A stretch of 40,390 bases of DNA from Candidatus Zixiibacteriota bacterium (GTDB taxonomy: Bacteria > Zixibacteria > MSB-5A5 > CAIYYT01). Below, in pieces: positions 1 through 8,000 of the stretch (the first letter of the stretch is position 1; every line of letters begins with the position of its first letter). A program made the translations under genes and the position numbers. The stretch covers positions 1 through 40,390 of the forward strand of contig JADYYF010000002.1 in the NCBI GenBank assembly GCA_020853795.1, written 5' to 3'. Below the pieces are notes generated by a model. The model saw only the letters and a program-made list of their open reading frames with translations, had not been told where the DNA came from and did no database searches.

Positions 1-608
1 AGGCGCTCGCCGACGGTCAGATCGATAGCCAAAGTTTGGAGATTGCGATTATTGACGCCGATCATCTCGGCGCCGATATCGAGAGCGATCTTGAGTTCGC
101 GCGGCGTGTGGACTTCAACCAGCGCGTCGAGGCCGCAAGCGCGGGCGGCGACGAGCAAATTCGCCAAGGCCTTCTGAGCGAGCACGGCGACGATCAGCAG
201 GACAGCCGCAGCGCCGGCAGCTTTGGCTTCGAGGATTTGCAGTTCGTCGACGATGAAGTCCTTGCGCAAAATCGGCAGCGGAATGCGCTCGGCAACCTGG
301 CGAAGATCGTCCAGCGATCCGGCGAAATGCGTGGGTTCGGTCAGGACGCTGACGGCGGCGGCACCTTCGCTCCAGTAGCGGCGCGCCAATTCAGCCGGGT
401 CGAGATCAACCTTGGTGCCGGCCGAGCTAGGAGAAGTGCGTTTGATCTCGAAGATGAATTGTTCACCAGGGCCGGAAAGCGCGGCACGGAAGGAGGGAGT
501 CGGGTGGCCGTTGCGATCGCGTAGTTGTTGCTCGATCTGGCGACGCCAGTCATCTCGCGAACGGACGGCGAGGTCGCGGCGAACGGCGGCAACAATTGAT
601 TCGAGCAT
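1..608 (-). CDS. trpC: Indole-3-glycerol phosphate synthase, C-terminal part missing at window edge
   Basis: Converts CdRP to indole-3-glycerol phosphate, the fourth step of tryptophan synthesis, in the cytoplasm. About 202 residues are visible; the family is about 255-270, so some 60 residues lie beyond the edge. The start reads MLESIVAAVRRDLAVRSRDD. The family motif EIKRTSPS (catalytic Lys) is near residue 55, VLTEPTHF near 90, RKDF with its catalytic Lys near 110, and GVNNRNL near 190. The ATG at 608 follows the trpD stop (609-611) with no gap, so translation is probably coupled. It is the last visible gene of trpE-G-D-C and should be controlled by the attenuator upstream of trpE. Identity is very secure. 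Confidence 0.95.
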   Translation of the reverse strand, partial: MLESIVAAVRRDLAVRSRDDWRRQIEQQLRDRNGHPTPSFRAALSGPGEQFIFEIKRTSPSSAGTKVDLDPAELARRYWSEGAAAVSVLTEPTHFAGSLDDLRQVAERIPLPILRKDFIVDELQILEAKAAGAAAVLLIVAVLAQKALANLLVAARACGLDALVEVHTPRELKIALDIGAEMIGVNNRNLQTLAIDLTVGER

Positions 609-1625
609 CTATTCTTCCTCCCGACTGGCGTGAATGTAGTCATCGAGAAGGCGCAAGGCGCGACCGGAACGGCGGGCATCAAGGGCCAGCTCCACGCCGA
701 CGGCCAAATTCTCGACATGGCCGGCAATGACAAGACCGAAGGCGGCGTTAAGATCGGTGGCGGACGCGAGGGGCGAGTCGGCGCCGGAGAGGATACCTCG
801 AAGCAGGCGAACGTTGTCATCTTTGTCACCACCGCGCAAGGCCGTAGCGGGAAAGCCGTTGTGAATATTGACGGGCAGTTCGATCTCGTCATCGAGGAGC
901 GCGCCGTCGAGCCAACGATAGCGGTGGTTGACACCAAGGGGGAGCAACTCATCGTAGCCGCGCGAATTGTGCAAAGTCGTGACGTTCAGTTCGGGGAGAT
1001 ATTCGCCGATGGCGGCGAGCATGGCAGCGGCCGGACGGGTGGCCGCGCCGATCATCTGATGCGTGGCGCGCGCAGGGTTGAGCAGCGGGCCGATCAGATT
1101 GAAGACGGTGCGAATGCCGAGTTCGCGCCGGACGCCGGCAACGCGCTTGGCGGCCGGATGATAGGCGGGCGCGAAGAGGAAGACGTAGCCGAGATCATCG
1201 AGCAATTGCGCAGCGCGGTCAGGGGACAGCTCGATGTCCGCGCCGGCGGCTTCGAGCAGGTCAGCCGATCCACAGGAAGAACTAACGGCACGGTTACCGT
1301 GCTTGGCGGTCGGCACGCCGCAGGCGGCTACGACCAGCGAGGCGGCGGTCGAGATGTTGAAGGTGCCGGTGCCATCGCCACCGGTGCCGCAACAATCGAA
1401 GACCAATGACTGGTGATGAGGAACGGCGAGGGCGCGACGGCGCAGGGCCGCGACGCAGCCGGCAATTTCCGCGACGGACTCGCCCTTGGCACGCAAGCCG
1501 ATCAGAAAGGCGGCGATCTGCGCCTCGGTTGCCTGGCCGTCCGCGACCGCGTCGATGAATTGCGCGGTCTCGGCGAAGGCGAGCGATTCCCGCTCGGCCA
1601 ATTTGGAGAGAACGTCTTTGATCAT
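609..1625 (-). CDS. trpD: Anthranilate phosphoribosyltransferase
   Basis: Transfers phosphoribose from PRPP to anthranilate, the second step of tryptophan synthesis. The protein is 338 residues, the usual family length. The PRPP/Mg motif CGTGGDG lies near residue 83, followed by NISTAAS, KHGNRAVSSSCGSADLLEA and TVFNLIGPLLNPA, all typical of TrpD. The start at 1625 (MIKDVLSKLAE) is chosen because the reading frame stays open upstream but that part is only the shadow of trpG. The ATG overlaps the trpG stop as ATGA, a common sign of translational coupling. It is a stand-alone TrpD, not fused to TrpG or TrpC. Confidence 0.96.
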   Translation of the reverse strand: MIKDVLSKLAERESLAFAETAQFIDAVADGQATEAQIAAFLIGLRAKGESVAEIAGCVAALRRRALAVPHHQSLVFDCCGTGGDGTGTFNISTAASLVVAACGVPTAKHGNRAVSSSCGSADLLEAAGADIELSPDRAAQLLDDLGYVFLFAPAYHPAAKRVAGVRRELGIRTVFNLIGPLLNPARATHQMIGAATRPAAAMLAAIGEYLPELNVTTLHNSRGYDELLPLGVNHRYRWLDGALLDDEIELPVNIHNGFPATALRGGDKDDNVRLLRGILSGADSPLASATDLNAAFGLVIAGHVENLAVGVELALDARRSGRALRLLDDYIHASREEE

Positions 1626-2191
1626 GCGGCCACGTCCAGGAAGTTGCTGATGATCTTCATGCCGTCGACGGTCAAGATCGACTCGGGGTGGAATTGGACG
1701 CCAAAGAGCCGCGCGGTCTTGTGCATGAGGCCCATGATTTCGCCGTCGGAGGTATAGGCGACGACTTCGAGCTGGGCGGGCAGGTTTTCCTCGGCGACGA
1801 CCAGCGAATGGTAGCGCGTCGCCTTGAAGGGGTTCGGCAGACCGGCAAAGACGCCCTTGCCGCGGTGGTAGATGTCGGAAGTTTTGCCGTGCACGAGGCG
1901 ATCGGCAGTGCGCACTTCCCCGCCAAAAGCCTCGGCGATGCACTGGTGACCGAGACAGACGCCGAGGATCGGAATCGTGGTGTGGAAGCGACGGATGACT
2001 TCCAGCGACAAGACGGCATCGCGCGGATGACCCGGCCCCGGCGAGATGACGATGCGCTCGGGCCGGAGATCGGCGATGACGGCGGGGGTGGCCGCGTCGG
2101 GGCGCACGACGGTGATGTCGCGGTCGCGTTCGCCGATGTACTGCACGAGGTTGTAGGTGAAAGAATCATAGTTGTCGATGAAGAGGATCAT
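1622..2191 (-). CDS. trpG: Anthranilate synthase component II, glutamine amidotransferase
   Basis: Releases ammonia from glutamine for anthranilate synthase; partner of TrpE. It has 189 residues, typical of a stand-alone class I amidotransferase subunit. Visible motifs are MILFIDNYDSFTYNLVQY at the N-terminus, the oxyanion motif SPGPGHP near 50, the nucleophile Cys79 in GVCLGHQ, and the His/Glu pair in FHPESI near the C-terminus. The start at 2191 has a good Shine-Dalgarno (GGAGG) and overlaps the trpE stop as ATGA. The same family also serves folate synthesis (PabA), but placement inside trpE-G-D-C makes the tryptophan role likely. Confidence 0.95.
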   Translation of the reverse strand: MILFIDNYDSFTYNLVQYIGERDRDITVVRPDAATPAVIADLRPERIVISPGPGHPRDAVLSLEVIRRFHTTIPILGVCLGHQCIAEAFGGEVRTADRLVHGKTSDIYHRGKGVFAGLPNPFKATRYHSLVVAEENLPAQLEVVAYTSDGEIMGLMHKTARLFGVQFHPESILTVDGMKIISNFLDVAA

Positions 2192-3672
2192 GTGAGTTCC
2201 TCCTCGGCGATACGGACGGCCTCGCGCAGGGCGGCGATTTTGTTGGCGGTTTCGAGGTATTCCTGCTCGGGGATGGAGTCGGCGACAATGCCGGCGCCGG
2301 CCTGCAAGCGCACGCAACCAGCTTGTTTGATGATGGTGCGGATGGTGATACACATATCGAGTTCGCCGGAGAGCGAGAAGTAGCCGACGGCGCCGGCGTA
2401 GGGGCCGCGGGCGTTGTGCTCCAATTCCGCGATGACCTCCATAGCGCGCAGTTTCGGGGCGCCGGAGACGGTTCCGGCGGGAAAGGCGGAGCGGAATAAA
2501 TCGAAGGCGGTGCAATCGGAACGGAGCGTGCCGGAGACGGTCGAAGTCAGGTGCATGACATGGGAGTACCGTTCGAGGTGCATCATGTCGGTTACGCGAA
2601 CTGAGCCGTAGTCGCAGACGCGGCCAAGGTCGTTGCGACCGAGATCGACGAGCATCACATGTTCGGCGCGTTCCTTGTCATTGTGGAGGAGTTCGTCGGC
2701 CAGGCGACGGTCATCGTCGATGGTACGGCCGCGACGACGCGTGCCGGCGATCGGGCGGACCATTGCCTGGCGTCCCTGCAATTTGACCATTGCCTCGGGG
2801 GAAGAGCCGATCAGCTCGATGTCGTCAAAGTCGAGATAGAACATGTACGGCGACGGATTCAGCATGCGCAGAGCGCGATAGATGTGAAAACCATCGGCGG
2901 CGGACGGGCGTTCTTCCCGCCGGGAAAGGACGGTTTGGAAGATATCGCCACGGAAGATGTGTTTTTGCGCAGTGCCGACCATCTGCTCGAATTGCGCCGG
3001 AGAGAAATTGGACAGGTAATCCTTCGACGGCGGCCGGGAGATCAGCGACGGTCGGGGAATCGGGCGCCGCAGCGCCGCGCGAATCTGCTCGAGTGCGACC
3101 GGCTCGGAACCGGCGGCCAGCTGCTCGCGCGCATTGTGCAGACGCAGCAAAGTCATCCGCCGCAGGAAGTGATCGAAGACCAGCAGGGTATCGACGAAGA
3201 AGAAACGACCAAGCGGCACAGCGGACGATGTGAGCAGCCCGCGCAGGCGCGGCTCAAAGAACTGAACGATTTCATAGGAGGCGAAGCCGACAAGGCCGCC
3301 AAGCAGCGGCAGGTCGCTGCGCCCGGAGCCGACAGTGAAGCGGCCCAGCAGTTGCCGGATTCCATCAAACGGCGCCGCGGCGCCATGAGGGATTGTCATC
3401 GTCTGCGCGGCCGATTTGATCACGGTGGCCTCCGCCGTCAGCTCAAGGGTGAGATGCGGATTGATACCGATGAAGGTGTAGCGACCGAGCGCAACCGGGT
3501 CTTCCGCCGATTCGAGTAGAAATCGCGCACCCAGGGGGCGGAGTTTCAAGAAGGCGGAGACCGGAGTTTCGAGGTCGCCGGGCAGATTGATTTCGTCGCA
3601 ACCCAGGTCGAGTTGGGCGGCGGCGCGAGCGTTGACAAGTGAGTCCAGGATGTTCATTTTTTTACCAGACAT
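2188..3672 (-). CDS. trpE: Anthranilate synthase component I
   Basis: Makes anthranilate from chorismate using ammonia from TrpG; the committed step of tryptophan synthesis. It has 494 residues, usual for TrpE. The N-terminal LLES motif (about 52-55) is the Trp-binding feedback site. The C-terminal chorismate-binding domain shows PIAGTRRRG, the DLGRNDLGR segment, HLTSTVSG and the signature GTVSGAPKLRAME. The chosen ATG (3672) sits one base after the U-tract of the attenuator terminator, with no separate ribosome site. An alternative ATG five codons later (3657, MNILDSLV) is possible. The retained LLES site suggests feedback inhibition in addition to attenuation. First structural gene of the operon. 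Confidence 0.95.
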   Translation of the reverse strand: MSGKKMNILDSLVNARAAAQLDLGCDEINLPGDLETPVSAFLKLRPLGARFLLESAEDPVALGRYTFIGINPHLTLELTAEATVIKSAAQTMTIPHGAAAPFDGIRQLLGRFTVGSGRSDLPLLGGLVGFASYEIVQFFEPRLRGLLTSSAVPLGRFFFVDTLLVFDHFLRRMTLLRLHNAREQLAAGSEPVALEQIRAALRRPIPRPSLISRPPSKDYLSNFSPAQFEQMVGTAQKHIFRGDIFQTVLSRREERPSAADGFHIYRALRMLNPSPYMFYLDFDDIELIGSSPEAMVKLQGRQAMVRPIAGTRRRGRTIDDDRRLADELLHNDKERAEHVMLVDLGRNDLGRVCDYGSVRVTDMMHLERYSHVMHLTSTVSGTLRSDCTAFDLFRSAFPAGTVSGAPKLRAMEVIAELEHNARGPYAGAVGYFSLSGELDMCITIRTIIKQAGCVRLQAGAGIVADSIPEQEYLETANKIAALREAVRIAEEELT

Positions 3673-3673
3673 G

Positions 3674-3706
3674 AAAAAAGCCCACCATCCTTGCGGACAG
3701 TGGGCT
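3674..3706 (-). terminator. trp attenuator: intrinsic terminator hairpin
   Basis: On the minus strand the arms AGCCCACUGUCC (3706-3695) and GGAUGGUGGGCU (3690-3679) pair over 12 bp with two G-U pairs and a GCAA (GNRA) tetraloop, followed directly by a U-tract (six U's including the last stem base). One base later the trpE ATG begins. This is a textbook intrinsic terminator inside the trp leader. Its 5' arm overlaps the antiterminator partner sequence (3703-3693), so the two structures exclude each other. Confidence 0.9.
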
Positions 3707-3758
3707 CAGTAGTCTTTCCGTCAGACTGAGGTTACACCGGTACGGCGCCACTATCCGC
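3693..3758 (-). promoter_or_regulatory. trp leader antiterminator pairing
   Basis: The RNA segment GCGGAUAGUGG (3758-3748, codons 27-30 of the leader ORF) is complementary over 11 bp, with one G-U pair, to CCACUGUCCGC (3703-3693), which contains most of the terminator 5' arm. Segment 3758-3748 begins 12 nt after the last Trp codon, where it should be just free of a ribosome stalled on the Trp codons. A ribosome that reaches the leader stop (3732) would instead mask it. A weaker competing hairpin, GCACCG with CGGUGU plus inner CGG/CCG, may form the 1:2 structure. This is read from complementarity; no folding was run. Confidence 0.85.
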
Positions 3759-3836
3759 GGTGCGGGCATACCACCACCAATAGTAGCCAAGCGTGAAGAC
3801 GCCGAAGAGAGCCGTGATCAGAGTAACTTTCATCAT
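3732..3836 (-). CDS. trpL: trp operon leader peptide
   Basis: A 34-residue ORF (ATG at 3836, second ATG at 3833, TAA at 3732) with the core YYWWWY: three consecutive TGG codons at 3779-3771 flanked by Tyr codons. Three Trp in a row in 34 residues, directly upstream of a terminator before trpE, is the hallmark of ribosome-mediated attenuation. Low charged tRNA-Trp would stall the ribosome on the Trp codons and free the antiterminator strand. The N-terminal half is hydrophobic (MKVTLITALFGVFTLG), so a small single-pass membrane protein cannot be excluded, but the RNA architecture argues for a leader. No Shine-Dalgarno is seen; the promoter lies so close that the ORF is probably leaderless. Confidence 0.88.
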   Translation of the reverse strand: MMKVTLITALFGVFTLGYYWWWYARTADSGAVPV

Positions 3837-3845
3837 GTGCAGTTG

Positions 3846-3873
3846 AATATAATCCCGTTTACGAATCTGTCAA
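3846..3873 (-). promoter_or_regulatory. Promoter of the trp operon
   Basis: On the minus strand a perfect -35 box TTGACA (3873-3868), a 16-bp spacer and a -10 box TATATT (3851-3846, 5 of 6 matches to TATAAT). The expected transcription start, 7-8 bases later, falls within a few bases of the trpL ATG at 3836. No separate TrpR operator palindrome is evident. Confidence 0.8.
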
Positions 3874-3903
3874 GTCCTCTTTTGCAGCAGCGAGGGTGCA
3901 CGG

Positions 3904-3937
3904 CAAAAGAAACGGCAGGTTCCAGAGGACCTGCCGT
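3904..3937 (-). terminator. Terminator after secG
   Basis: On the minus strand the arms ACGGCAGGT (3937-3929) and ACCTGCCGT (3920-3912) form a perfect 9-bp stem, followed by TTCTTTT. It lies 25 bp after the secG stop and 31 bp before the trp -35 box, so it separates the glycolytic operon from the trp operon. Confidence 0.8.
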
Positions 3938-3962
3938 CAATGAATTCAGATTGGGGAACGAG

Positions 3963-4331
3963 CTACTGGCCGCCACCCGCCGGAGGAGTTTGTGTGGGCT
4001 GCTGAGTTGGCTGCTGCGCCGGGGTTGTGGTCGGCATCTGCTGCCGCTCTTCGCCGACAACGCGTTCGACTGCCGATTCCGGCGTGGACGTGGTCACGCC
4101 GCCGCGTGAAGACAGCGTCAGGCCGATGCAGGTCACCATGAACAGGATCGCGAGCACCCAACTGGCCTTGGACAGGAACGTCGAAGCGCCGCGTCCACCG
4201 AAGACCGCGCCGGAAAAGGCGCCGCCGCCGAAGGCCGAGGCGAGACCGTCGCCCTTGGACGACTGCATCAGCACGACGATGATCAGGCCGAGGCAAACGA
4301 TGAGGTGAATAACAACCAGAACCGTGAACAC
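3963..4331 (-). CDS. secG: Preprotein translocase subunit SecG
   Basis: Auxiliary subunit of the SecYEG channel in the inner membrane. It has 122 residues. Two hydrophobic helices (about 3-22 and 58-76) flank the conserved cytoplasmic loop with QSSKGDGLASAFGGG, typical of SecG. After the second helix is a poorly conserved tail rich in Thr, Pro and Gln (from about residue 97). The start codon is GTG at 4331, supported by AGGAGG eight bases upstream. Last gene of the run pfp, OM barrel, gap, pgk, tpiA, secG; secG next to tpiA is a frequent arrangement in bacteria. Confidence 0.93.
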   Translation of the reverse strand: MFTVLVVIHLIVCLGLIIVVLMQSSKGDGLASAFGGGAFSGAVFGGRGASTFLSKASWVLAILFMVTCIGLTLSSRGGVTTSTPESAVERVVGEERQQMPTTTPAQQPTQQPTQTPPAGGGQ

Positions 4332-4349
4332 TCTCTATTCCTCCTGCTC

Positions 4350-5105
4350 TTAACGAGCTGCATCAATTATCCTGACAAAGGACTCCGCCTTGAGGCTTGC
4401 GCCGCCGACCAGCCCGCCGTCGATATCCGGCTGGCTGAAGAGTTCGCGCGCATTGTCCGGTTTGACTGATCCGCCGTACAGAATCCGCAGGTCATTTGCG
4501 GCAGTGCCGTGCGATGCGGCCAGCAAGTCGCGGATCAGTCGGTGGACGGCTTGCGCCTGCTCCGGCGTTGCGGTCTTGCCGGTTCCGATAGCCCAGACCG
4601 GTTCGTAAGCGACGACGGTCTTGGGCAGGTCCTCTCGAGCGATACCGCTGAAGCACCCGCTGATCTGCGTTCGGACTACCTGTTCCGTCAGGTCGGCTTC
4701 CCGTTGTTCGAGGGTTTCACCGACGCAGACGATAGGAGTCAATCCGATCGACAACGCCTTCTTGAGTTTGGAGTTGACAGTGAGGTCAGTCTCGAAGAAG
4801 TACTGCCGTCGTTCAGAATGTCCCAAGATAACGTGCGAGCAGCCGAGGGTCAACAGCATTCTGCCGGAGACCTCACCGGTATAAGCGCCTTCGTCTTCCC
4901 AATAGATATTCTGGCCGCCGACCTTGACGGCCGAGCCTCGAACCACATCCACGGCTGCTGCTATTGACGTAAACGGTGGACAGAGAACGACTTGGGGAGA
5001 CGTCGCAACGCCAAGATGTTGGGCGATCGCACCGGCAAGGGCTTTGGCCTCCGCCGGCGTGGTGTACATCTTCCAATTGCCGGCGGCGATTTTGATTCGT
5101 GTCAT
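4350..5105 (-). CDS. tpiA: Triosephosphate isomerase
   Basis: Interconverts dihydroxyacetone phosphate and glyceraldehyde 3-phosphate in glycolysis and gluconeogenesis. It has 251 residues, the standard length. Catalytic features visible are the Lys in GNWKMY (near 11), the electrophile His in LGHSERR (near 95), the base Glu in AYEPVWAIGTGK (near 167), and the phosphate-binding LYGGSVKP and GLVGGASL loops near the C-terminus. It starts 7 bases after the pgk stop, with the ribosome site (AGGTGAG) overlapping that stop, so the two genes are co-transcribed and probably coupled. Confidence 0.97.
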   Translation of the reverse strand: MTRIKIAAGNWKMYTTPAEAKALAGAIAQHLGVATSPQVVLCPPFTSIAAAVDVVRGSAVKVGGQNIYWEDEGAYTGEVSGRMLLTLGCSHVILGHSERRQYFFETDLTVNSKLKKALSIGLTPIVCVGETLEQREADLTEQVVRTQISGCFSGIAREDLPKTVVAYEPVWAIGTGKTATPEQAQAVHRLIRDLLAASHGTAANDLRILYGGSVKPDNARELFSQPDIDGGLVGGASLKAESFVRIIDAAR

Positions 5106-5112
5106 AGCGCGC

Positions 5113-6306
5113 TCACCTGTCCGTCAGGGCCGCGACGCCCGGCAGGACCTTGCCTTCAAGAAATTCCAGTGAGGCGCCACCACCGGTCGAGATATGCGAG
5201 AATTTCTTCTCGAGACCGCTTTTGGCTACCGCTGCGGCTGAGTCACCGCCACCGACGACAGTAATTGTCCCGCCGCTGGTGAGCTGGGCGAGTACCTTGG
5301 CCATCTCCATCGTCCCGACGGCGAATTTGTCGGTTTCGAAAACGCCCATGGGTCCGTTCCAGACAACGGTGCGGCAATCTGAAAGCTCTTTCGAGAAGAG
5401 CTTGACGCTTTCCGGTCCGATATCAAGTCCCTTAAGGTTGGCGGGGATCGACCCGGCGGCGTGATAGCTCACGGTGGCCTCGTTGGAGATTTCTGCAGCG
5501 CAGGCAAAATCGACCGGCAGGATCAGCTTGACGTTTTTGGCTGCGGCCTGTTTGAGCAAGTCCGCGGCCAGATCGAGCTTGTCGGCTTCGAGAAGCGATC
5601 CGCCGATTTCTTTGCCCTGAGCTTTCAAGAACGTAAATGCCATACCGCCGCCGACGAGGATTTTCTCAACCTTGCCGAGGAGGTTGGTGATGACATCGAT
5701 CTTGCCGGAAATTTTGGCGCCGCCGAGGAGAGCCGCAAACGGGTGTTTGGGGTTGTTCAGCGCGCCGCCGAGGAACTCCAGTTCTTTTTTCATCAGGTAG
5801 CCGGCGGCTGACTGATCAAAGTACTTGGTCACGCCCTCAGTTGAGGCATGAGCGCGGTGGGCAGAGCCGAAGGCGTCGTTGACGTAGACGTCGCCGAGGA
5901 AGGCGAGTTTTTGGGCAAAGTCGGAATCATTGGCTTCCTCTTCCTTGTGGAAGCGCAGATTTTCCAGCAAGAGGATTTCCCCGTTCTTGAGTTCGGCAAC
6001 AGCTTGCTCGGCTGCGGCGCCAACGCAATCAACGGCGAAGTGCACTTTCTTCCCGGCGAGCTTCTCCAGGACCGGAACTACCGGTTTGAGGCTGAATTCG
6101 GGACTGGGACCGCCCTTGGGGCGACCGAGGTGCGACATCAGGATGAGTTTGCCGCCGCCGTTCACGACTTTGTTGATCGACGGCAGTGATTCGCGGATAC
6201 GCAAGTCGTCGGTGACCCGACCGTCCTTGAGCGGGACGTTGAAATCGACCCGCATCAGGACTTTGCGCCCGCTCAATTGCAGTTCGTCAATTGAGAGTTT
6301 GTTCAT
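5113..6306 (-). CDS. pgk: Phosphoglycerate kinase
   Basis: Transfers the acyl phosphate of 1,3-bisphosphoglycerate to ADP. It has 397 residues, the usual bacterial length. Visible signatures are RVDFNVPLKDGRVTDD near residue 20, SHLGRPKGGPSPEFSLKP near 60, the hinge/nucleotide segment with WNGPMGVFE near 325, and GGGDSAAAV near 355 at the ATP site. It begins 9 bases after the gap stop, within the glycolytic operon. No fusion to TpiA is present, unlike in Thermotoga. Confidence 0.97.
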   Translation of the reverse strand: MNKLSIDELQLSGRKVLMRVDFNVPLKDGRVTDDLRIRESLPSINKVVNGGGKLILMSHLGRPKGGPSPEFSLKPVVPVLEKLAGKKVHFAVDCVGAAAEQAVAELKNGEILLLENLRFHKEEEANDSDFAQKLAFLGDVYVNDAFGSAHRAHASTEGVTKYFDQSAAGYLMKKELEFLGGALNNPKHPFAALLGGAKISGKIDVITNLLGKVEKILVGGGMAFTFLKAQGKEIGGSLLEADKLDLAADLLKQAAAKNVKLILPVDFACAAEISNEATVSYHAAGSIPANLKGLDIGPESVKLFSKELSDCRTVVWNGPMGVFETDKFAVGTMEMAKVLAQLTSGGTITVVGGGDSAAAVAKSGLEKKFSHISTGGGASLEFLEGKVLPGVAALTDR

Positions 6307-6315
6307 GGCGCACCC

Positions 6316-7308
6316 CTACATCATCTTCTCGAGCGCCTCGACCATCCGACACGAGAAGCCCCACTCGTTGTCGTACCACGAGAACACCTTGATCATGCTT
6401 CCTTTGGCCTGAGTCAGCTTGGAGTCGAGAATTGACGAGTGGTTGTTGCCGACGATATCGATAGAGACGATAGGCTCTTCGCAGTATTCGAGGATGCCCT
6501 TCATCTTGCCGTGGGCGTATTCCTTGAAGGCGGTGTTGAGTTCATCGACGGTCACTTCCTTATTCAGGATTGCCGCCAGATCGACCAGCGATCCGTCGGA
6601 AGTGGGGACGCGCACGGCCAGGCCGTCGAGTTTGCCTTTCATCTCAGGGATGACTTCGGAGATTGCCTTGGCGGCGCCGGTCGTGGTCGGAATCATTGAC
6701 ATTGAAGCGGCGCGGGCGCGGCGCAGGTCCTTATGAGGCAGATCGAGAATTTTCTGGTCGTTGGTAAAAGCGTGGATGGTCGTCATCAGTCCCTTCTCGA
6801 TGCCGAATTTGTCGTGGAGGACTTTGACCACCGGGGCCAAGCAATTGGTCGTGCAGGAGCCGATGGAGATGACATGATGTTTGGACTTGTCGTACTGGTC
6901 CCAATTGACGCCGAGCACGAAGGTGCCGTCGTGGCCCTTGGCCGGGGCGGAGATCAGGACTTTTTTGGCGCCGGCGGTGATGTGTTTGGCAGCGCCGTCG
7001 CGGTCGGTGAACTTGCCGGTGGATTCGACGACCACCTGCACGCCGTTGGCGGCATGCGGGAGTTTGGCCGGGTCGAGTTCTTTGGTAACCTTGATGGTTT
7101 TGCCGTTGATGACGAGGTTGTCGCCTTCGGTGCGCACCTCGCCATTGAATTTCTTATGAATCGAGTCGTACTTGAAGAGATGGGCCAGCGTAGCGGCATC
7201 GGTGATGTCATTGACGCTCACGAAGTCAAGTTTGCCTTCGGTGATCGCTTTCCGAACGACCAGACGTCCGATGCGTCCAAATCCATTAATCGCTACTTTA
7301 GTCGCCAT
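6316..7308 (-). CDS. gap: Glyceraldehyde-3-phosphate dehydrogenase, type I
   Basis: Oxidative phosphorylation of glyceraldehyde 3-phosphate. It has 330 residues when started at 7308 ([18 protein letters not shown]), where GGAGG lies six bases upstream; the open frame further upstream lacks homology and a ribosome site. The Rossmann motif GFGRIG is at 9-14, Asp34 in VND suggests preference for NAD+, the catalytic Cys152 is in SCTTNCLAP, and the C-terminus carries [10 protein letters not shown]. It lies 20 bp after an outer-membrane barrel gene and directly before pgk. The segment before the active site reads SIGSCTTNC rather than the common SNASCTTNC, a minor change. Confidence 0.96.
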   Translation of the reverse strand: MATKVAINGFGRIGRLVVRKAITEGKLDFVSVNDITDAATLAHLFKYDSIHKKFNGEVRTEGDNLVINGKTIKVTKELDPAKLPHAANGVQVVVESTGKFTDRDGAAKHITAGAKKVLISAPAKGHDGTFVLGVNWDQYDKSKHHVISIGSCTTNCLAPVVKVLHDKFGIEKGLMTTIHAFTNDQKILDLPHKDLRRARAASMSMIPTTTGAAKAISEVIPEMKGKLDGLAVRVPTSDGSLVDLAAILNKEVTVDELNTAFKEYAHGKMKGILEYCEEPIVSIDIVGNNHSSILDSKLTQAKGSMIKVFSWYDNEWGFSCRMVEALEKMM

Positions 7309-7328
7309 GAAATCCTCCACCTTCCGTG

Positions 7329-8000
7329 CTATTTGCGCAAAAAGACGTACACTATCCCTATCGAGAATTGCCACCCGGAGTAGTTGCTAATTCCCGCGAT
7401 ATCGCCATTGAATTTGTTGTCGAGGTACTTGACCATCGTGTCGAACGAGAGGGCCTCGGTGAGTGGGATTTCGGCGCCGCCGCCGAGCCACCAGCCCCAG
7501 TCGGATTCGCTCGCGACCGAGCCGTCGGTGTAGCGCGCCCAGTAGGAGTCGTAGGGTCCGAGCGTGGCGGTTTCGCGGCCGATGATGAAGGCGCCGCCGC
7601 CTTCGAGATAAGGCCGGGCCTTGCCGGGAAACTGAGTGCTGAAGGGGGAAACCTTCAGACCAAGCTGCATTGGAAAGATCGAGGCCTGGCCGAGAAATTG
7701 ACCGTCGAAGACGCCGTTGACGTAGACATCGAAGGTGATGTCGCCCTTGGAATAAGAGCCGAGGTTCAGGACACCGGCGAGCCAGCGGGTCAGGTAGTAA
7801 TTGGCGTAGGCTTCGACGTAGAAGTTGGTGCGGTTGCCGAACAGCTTGACTTCGTCATTGGGCTGATTGAGCTCGTTGGATTTGTTGGTGAACAGCCCGA
7901 GGCGCACCCCCAGCGCGGTGGTTCCGGCAGGTTGCGAGGCCGCCGCCGCCGCGGTCAGGAGCATGGTCAGAATGAACGCCGAGACAATCGACTTAGCCAA
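7329..8000 (-). CDS. Small outer-membrane beta-barrel protein of unknown function
   Basis: About 223 residues with an N-terminal signal peptide ([20 protein letters not shown]) and then alternating, aromatic-rich strands such as [31 protein letters not shown] and [14 protein letters not shown], typical of an 8-stranded outer-membrane barrel of the OmpW/OmpX-like type. I favour a TTG start at 8000, because AGAGGA lies five bases upstream and it gives a clean signal peptide; the ATG at 8033 would overlap pfp by 41 bases and put charged residues before the signal. With TTG the overlap with pfp is 8 bases. It sits between pfp and gap in a glycolytic operon. No specific family is recognised. Confidence 0.7.
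   Translation of the reverse strand: MAKSIVSAFILTMLLTAAAAASQPAGTTALGVRLGLFTNKSNELNQPNDEVKLFGNRTNFYVEAYANYYLTRWLAGVLNLGSYSKGDITFDVYVNGVFDGQFLGQASIFPMQLGLKVSPFSTQFPGKARPYLEGGGAFIIGRETATLGPYDSYWARYTDGSVASESDWGWWLGGGAEIPLTEALSFDTMVKYLDNKFNGDIAGISNYSGWQFSIGIVYVFLRK

Noticed and set aside
1626-1943. Extended trpD and similarly extended trpG starts
   Set aside because: The extra sequence is the out-of-frame shadow of the preceding gene; the ATGA overlaps and family starts define 1625 and 2191.
3732-3836. Reading the leader ORF as a small membrane protein rather than a leader peptide
   Set aside because: Hydrophobicity allows it, but three tandem Trp codons plus terminator and antiterminator before trpE are better explained by attenuation. 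Kept as an alternative.
7309-7374. 22-codon N-terminal extension of gap
   Set aside because: The family start [14 protein letters not shown] at 7308 has a good GGAGG six bases upstream; the extension has no homology.
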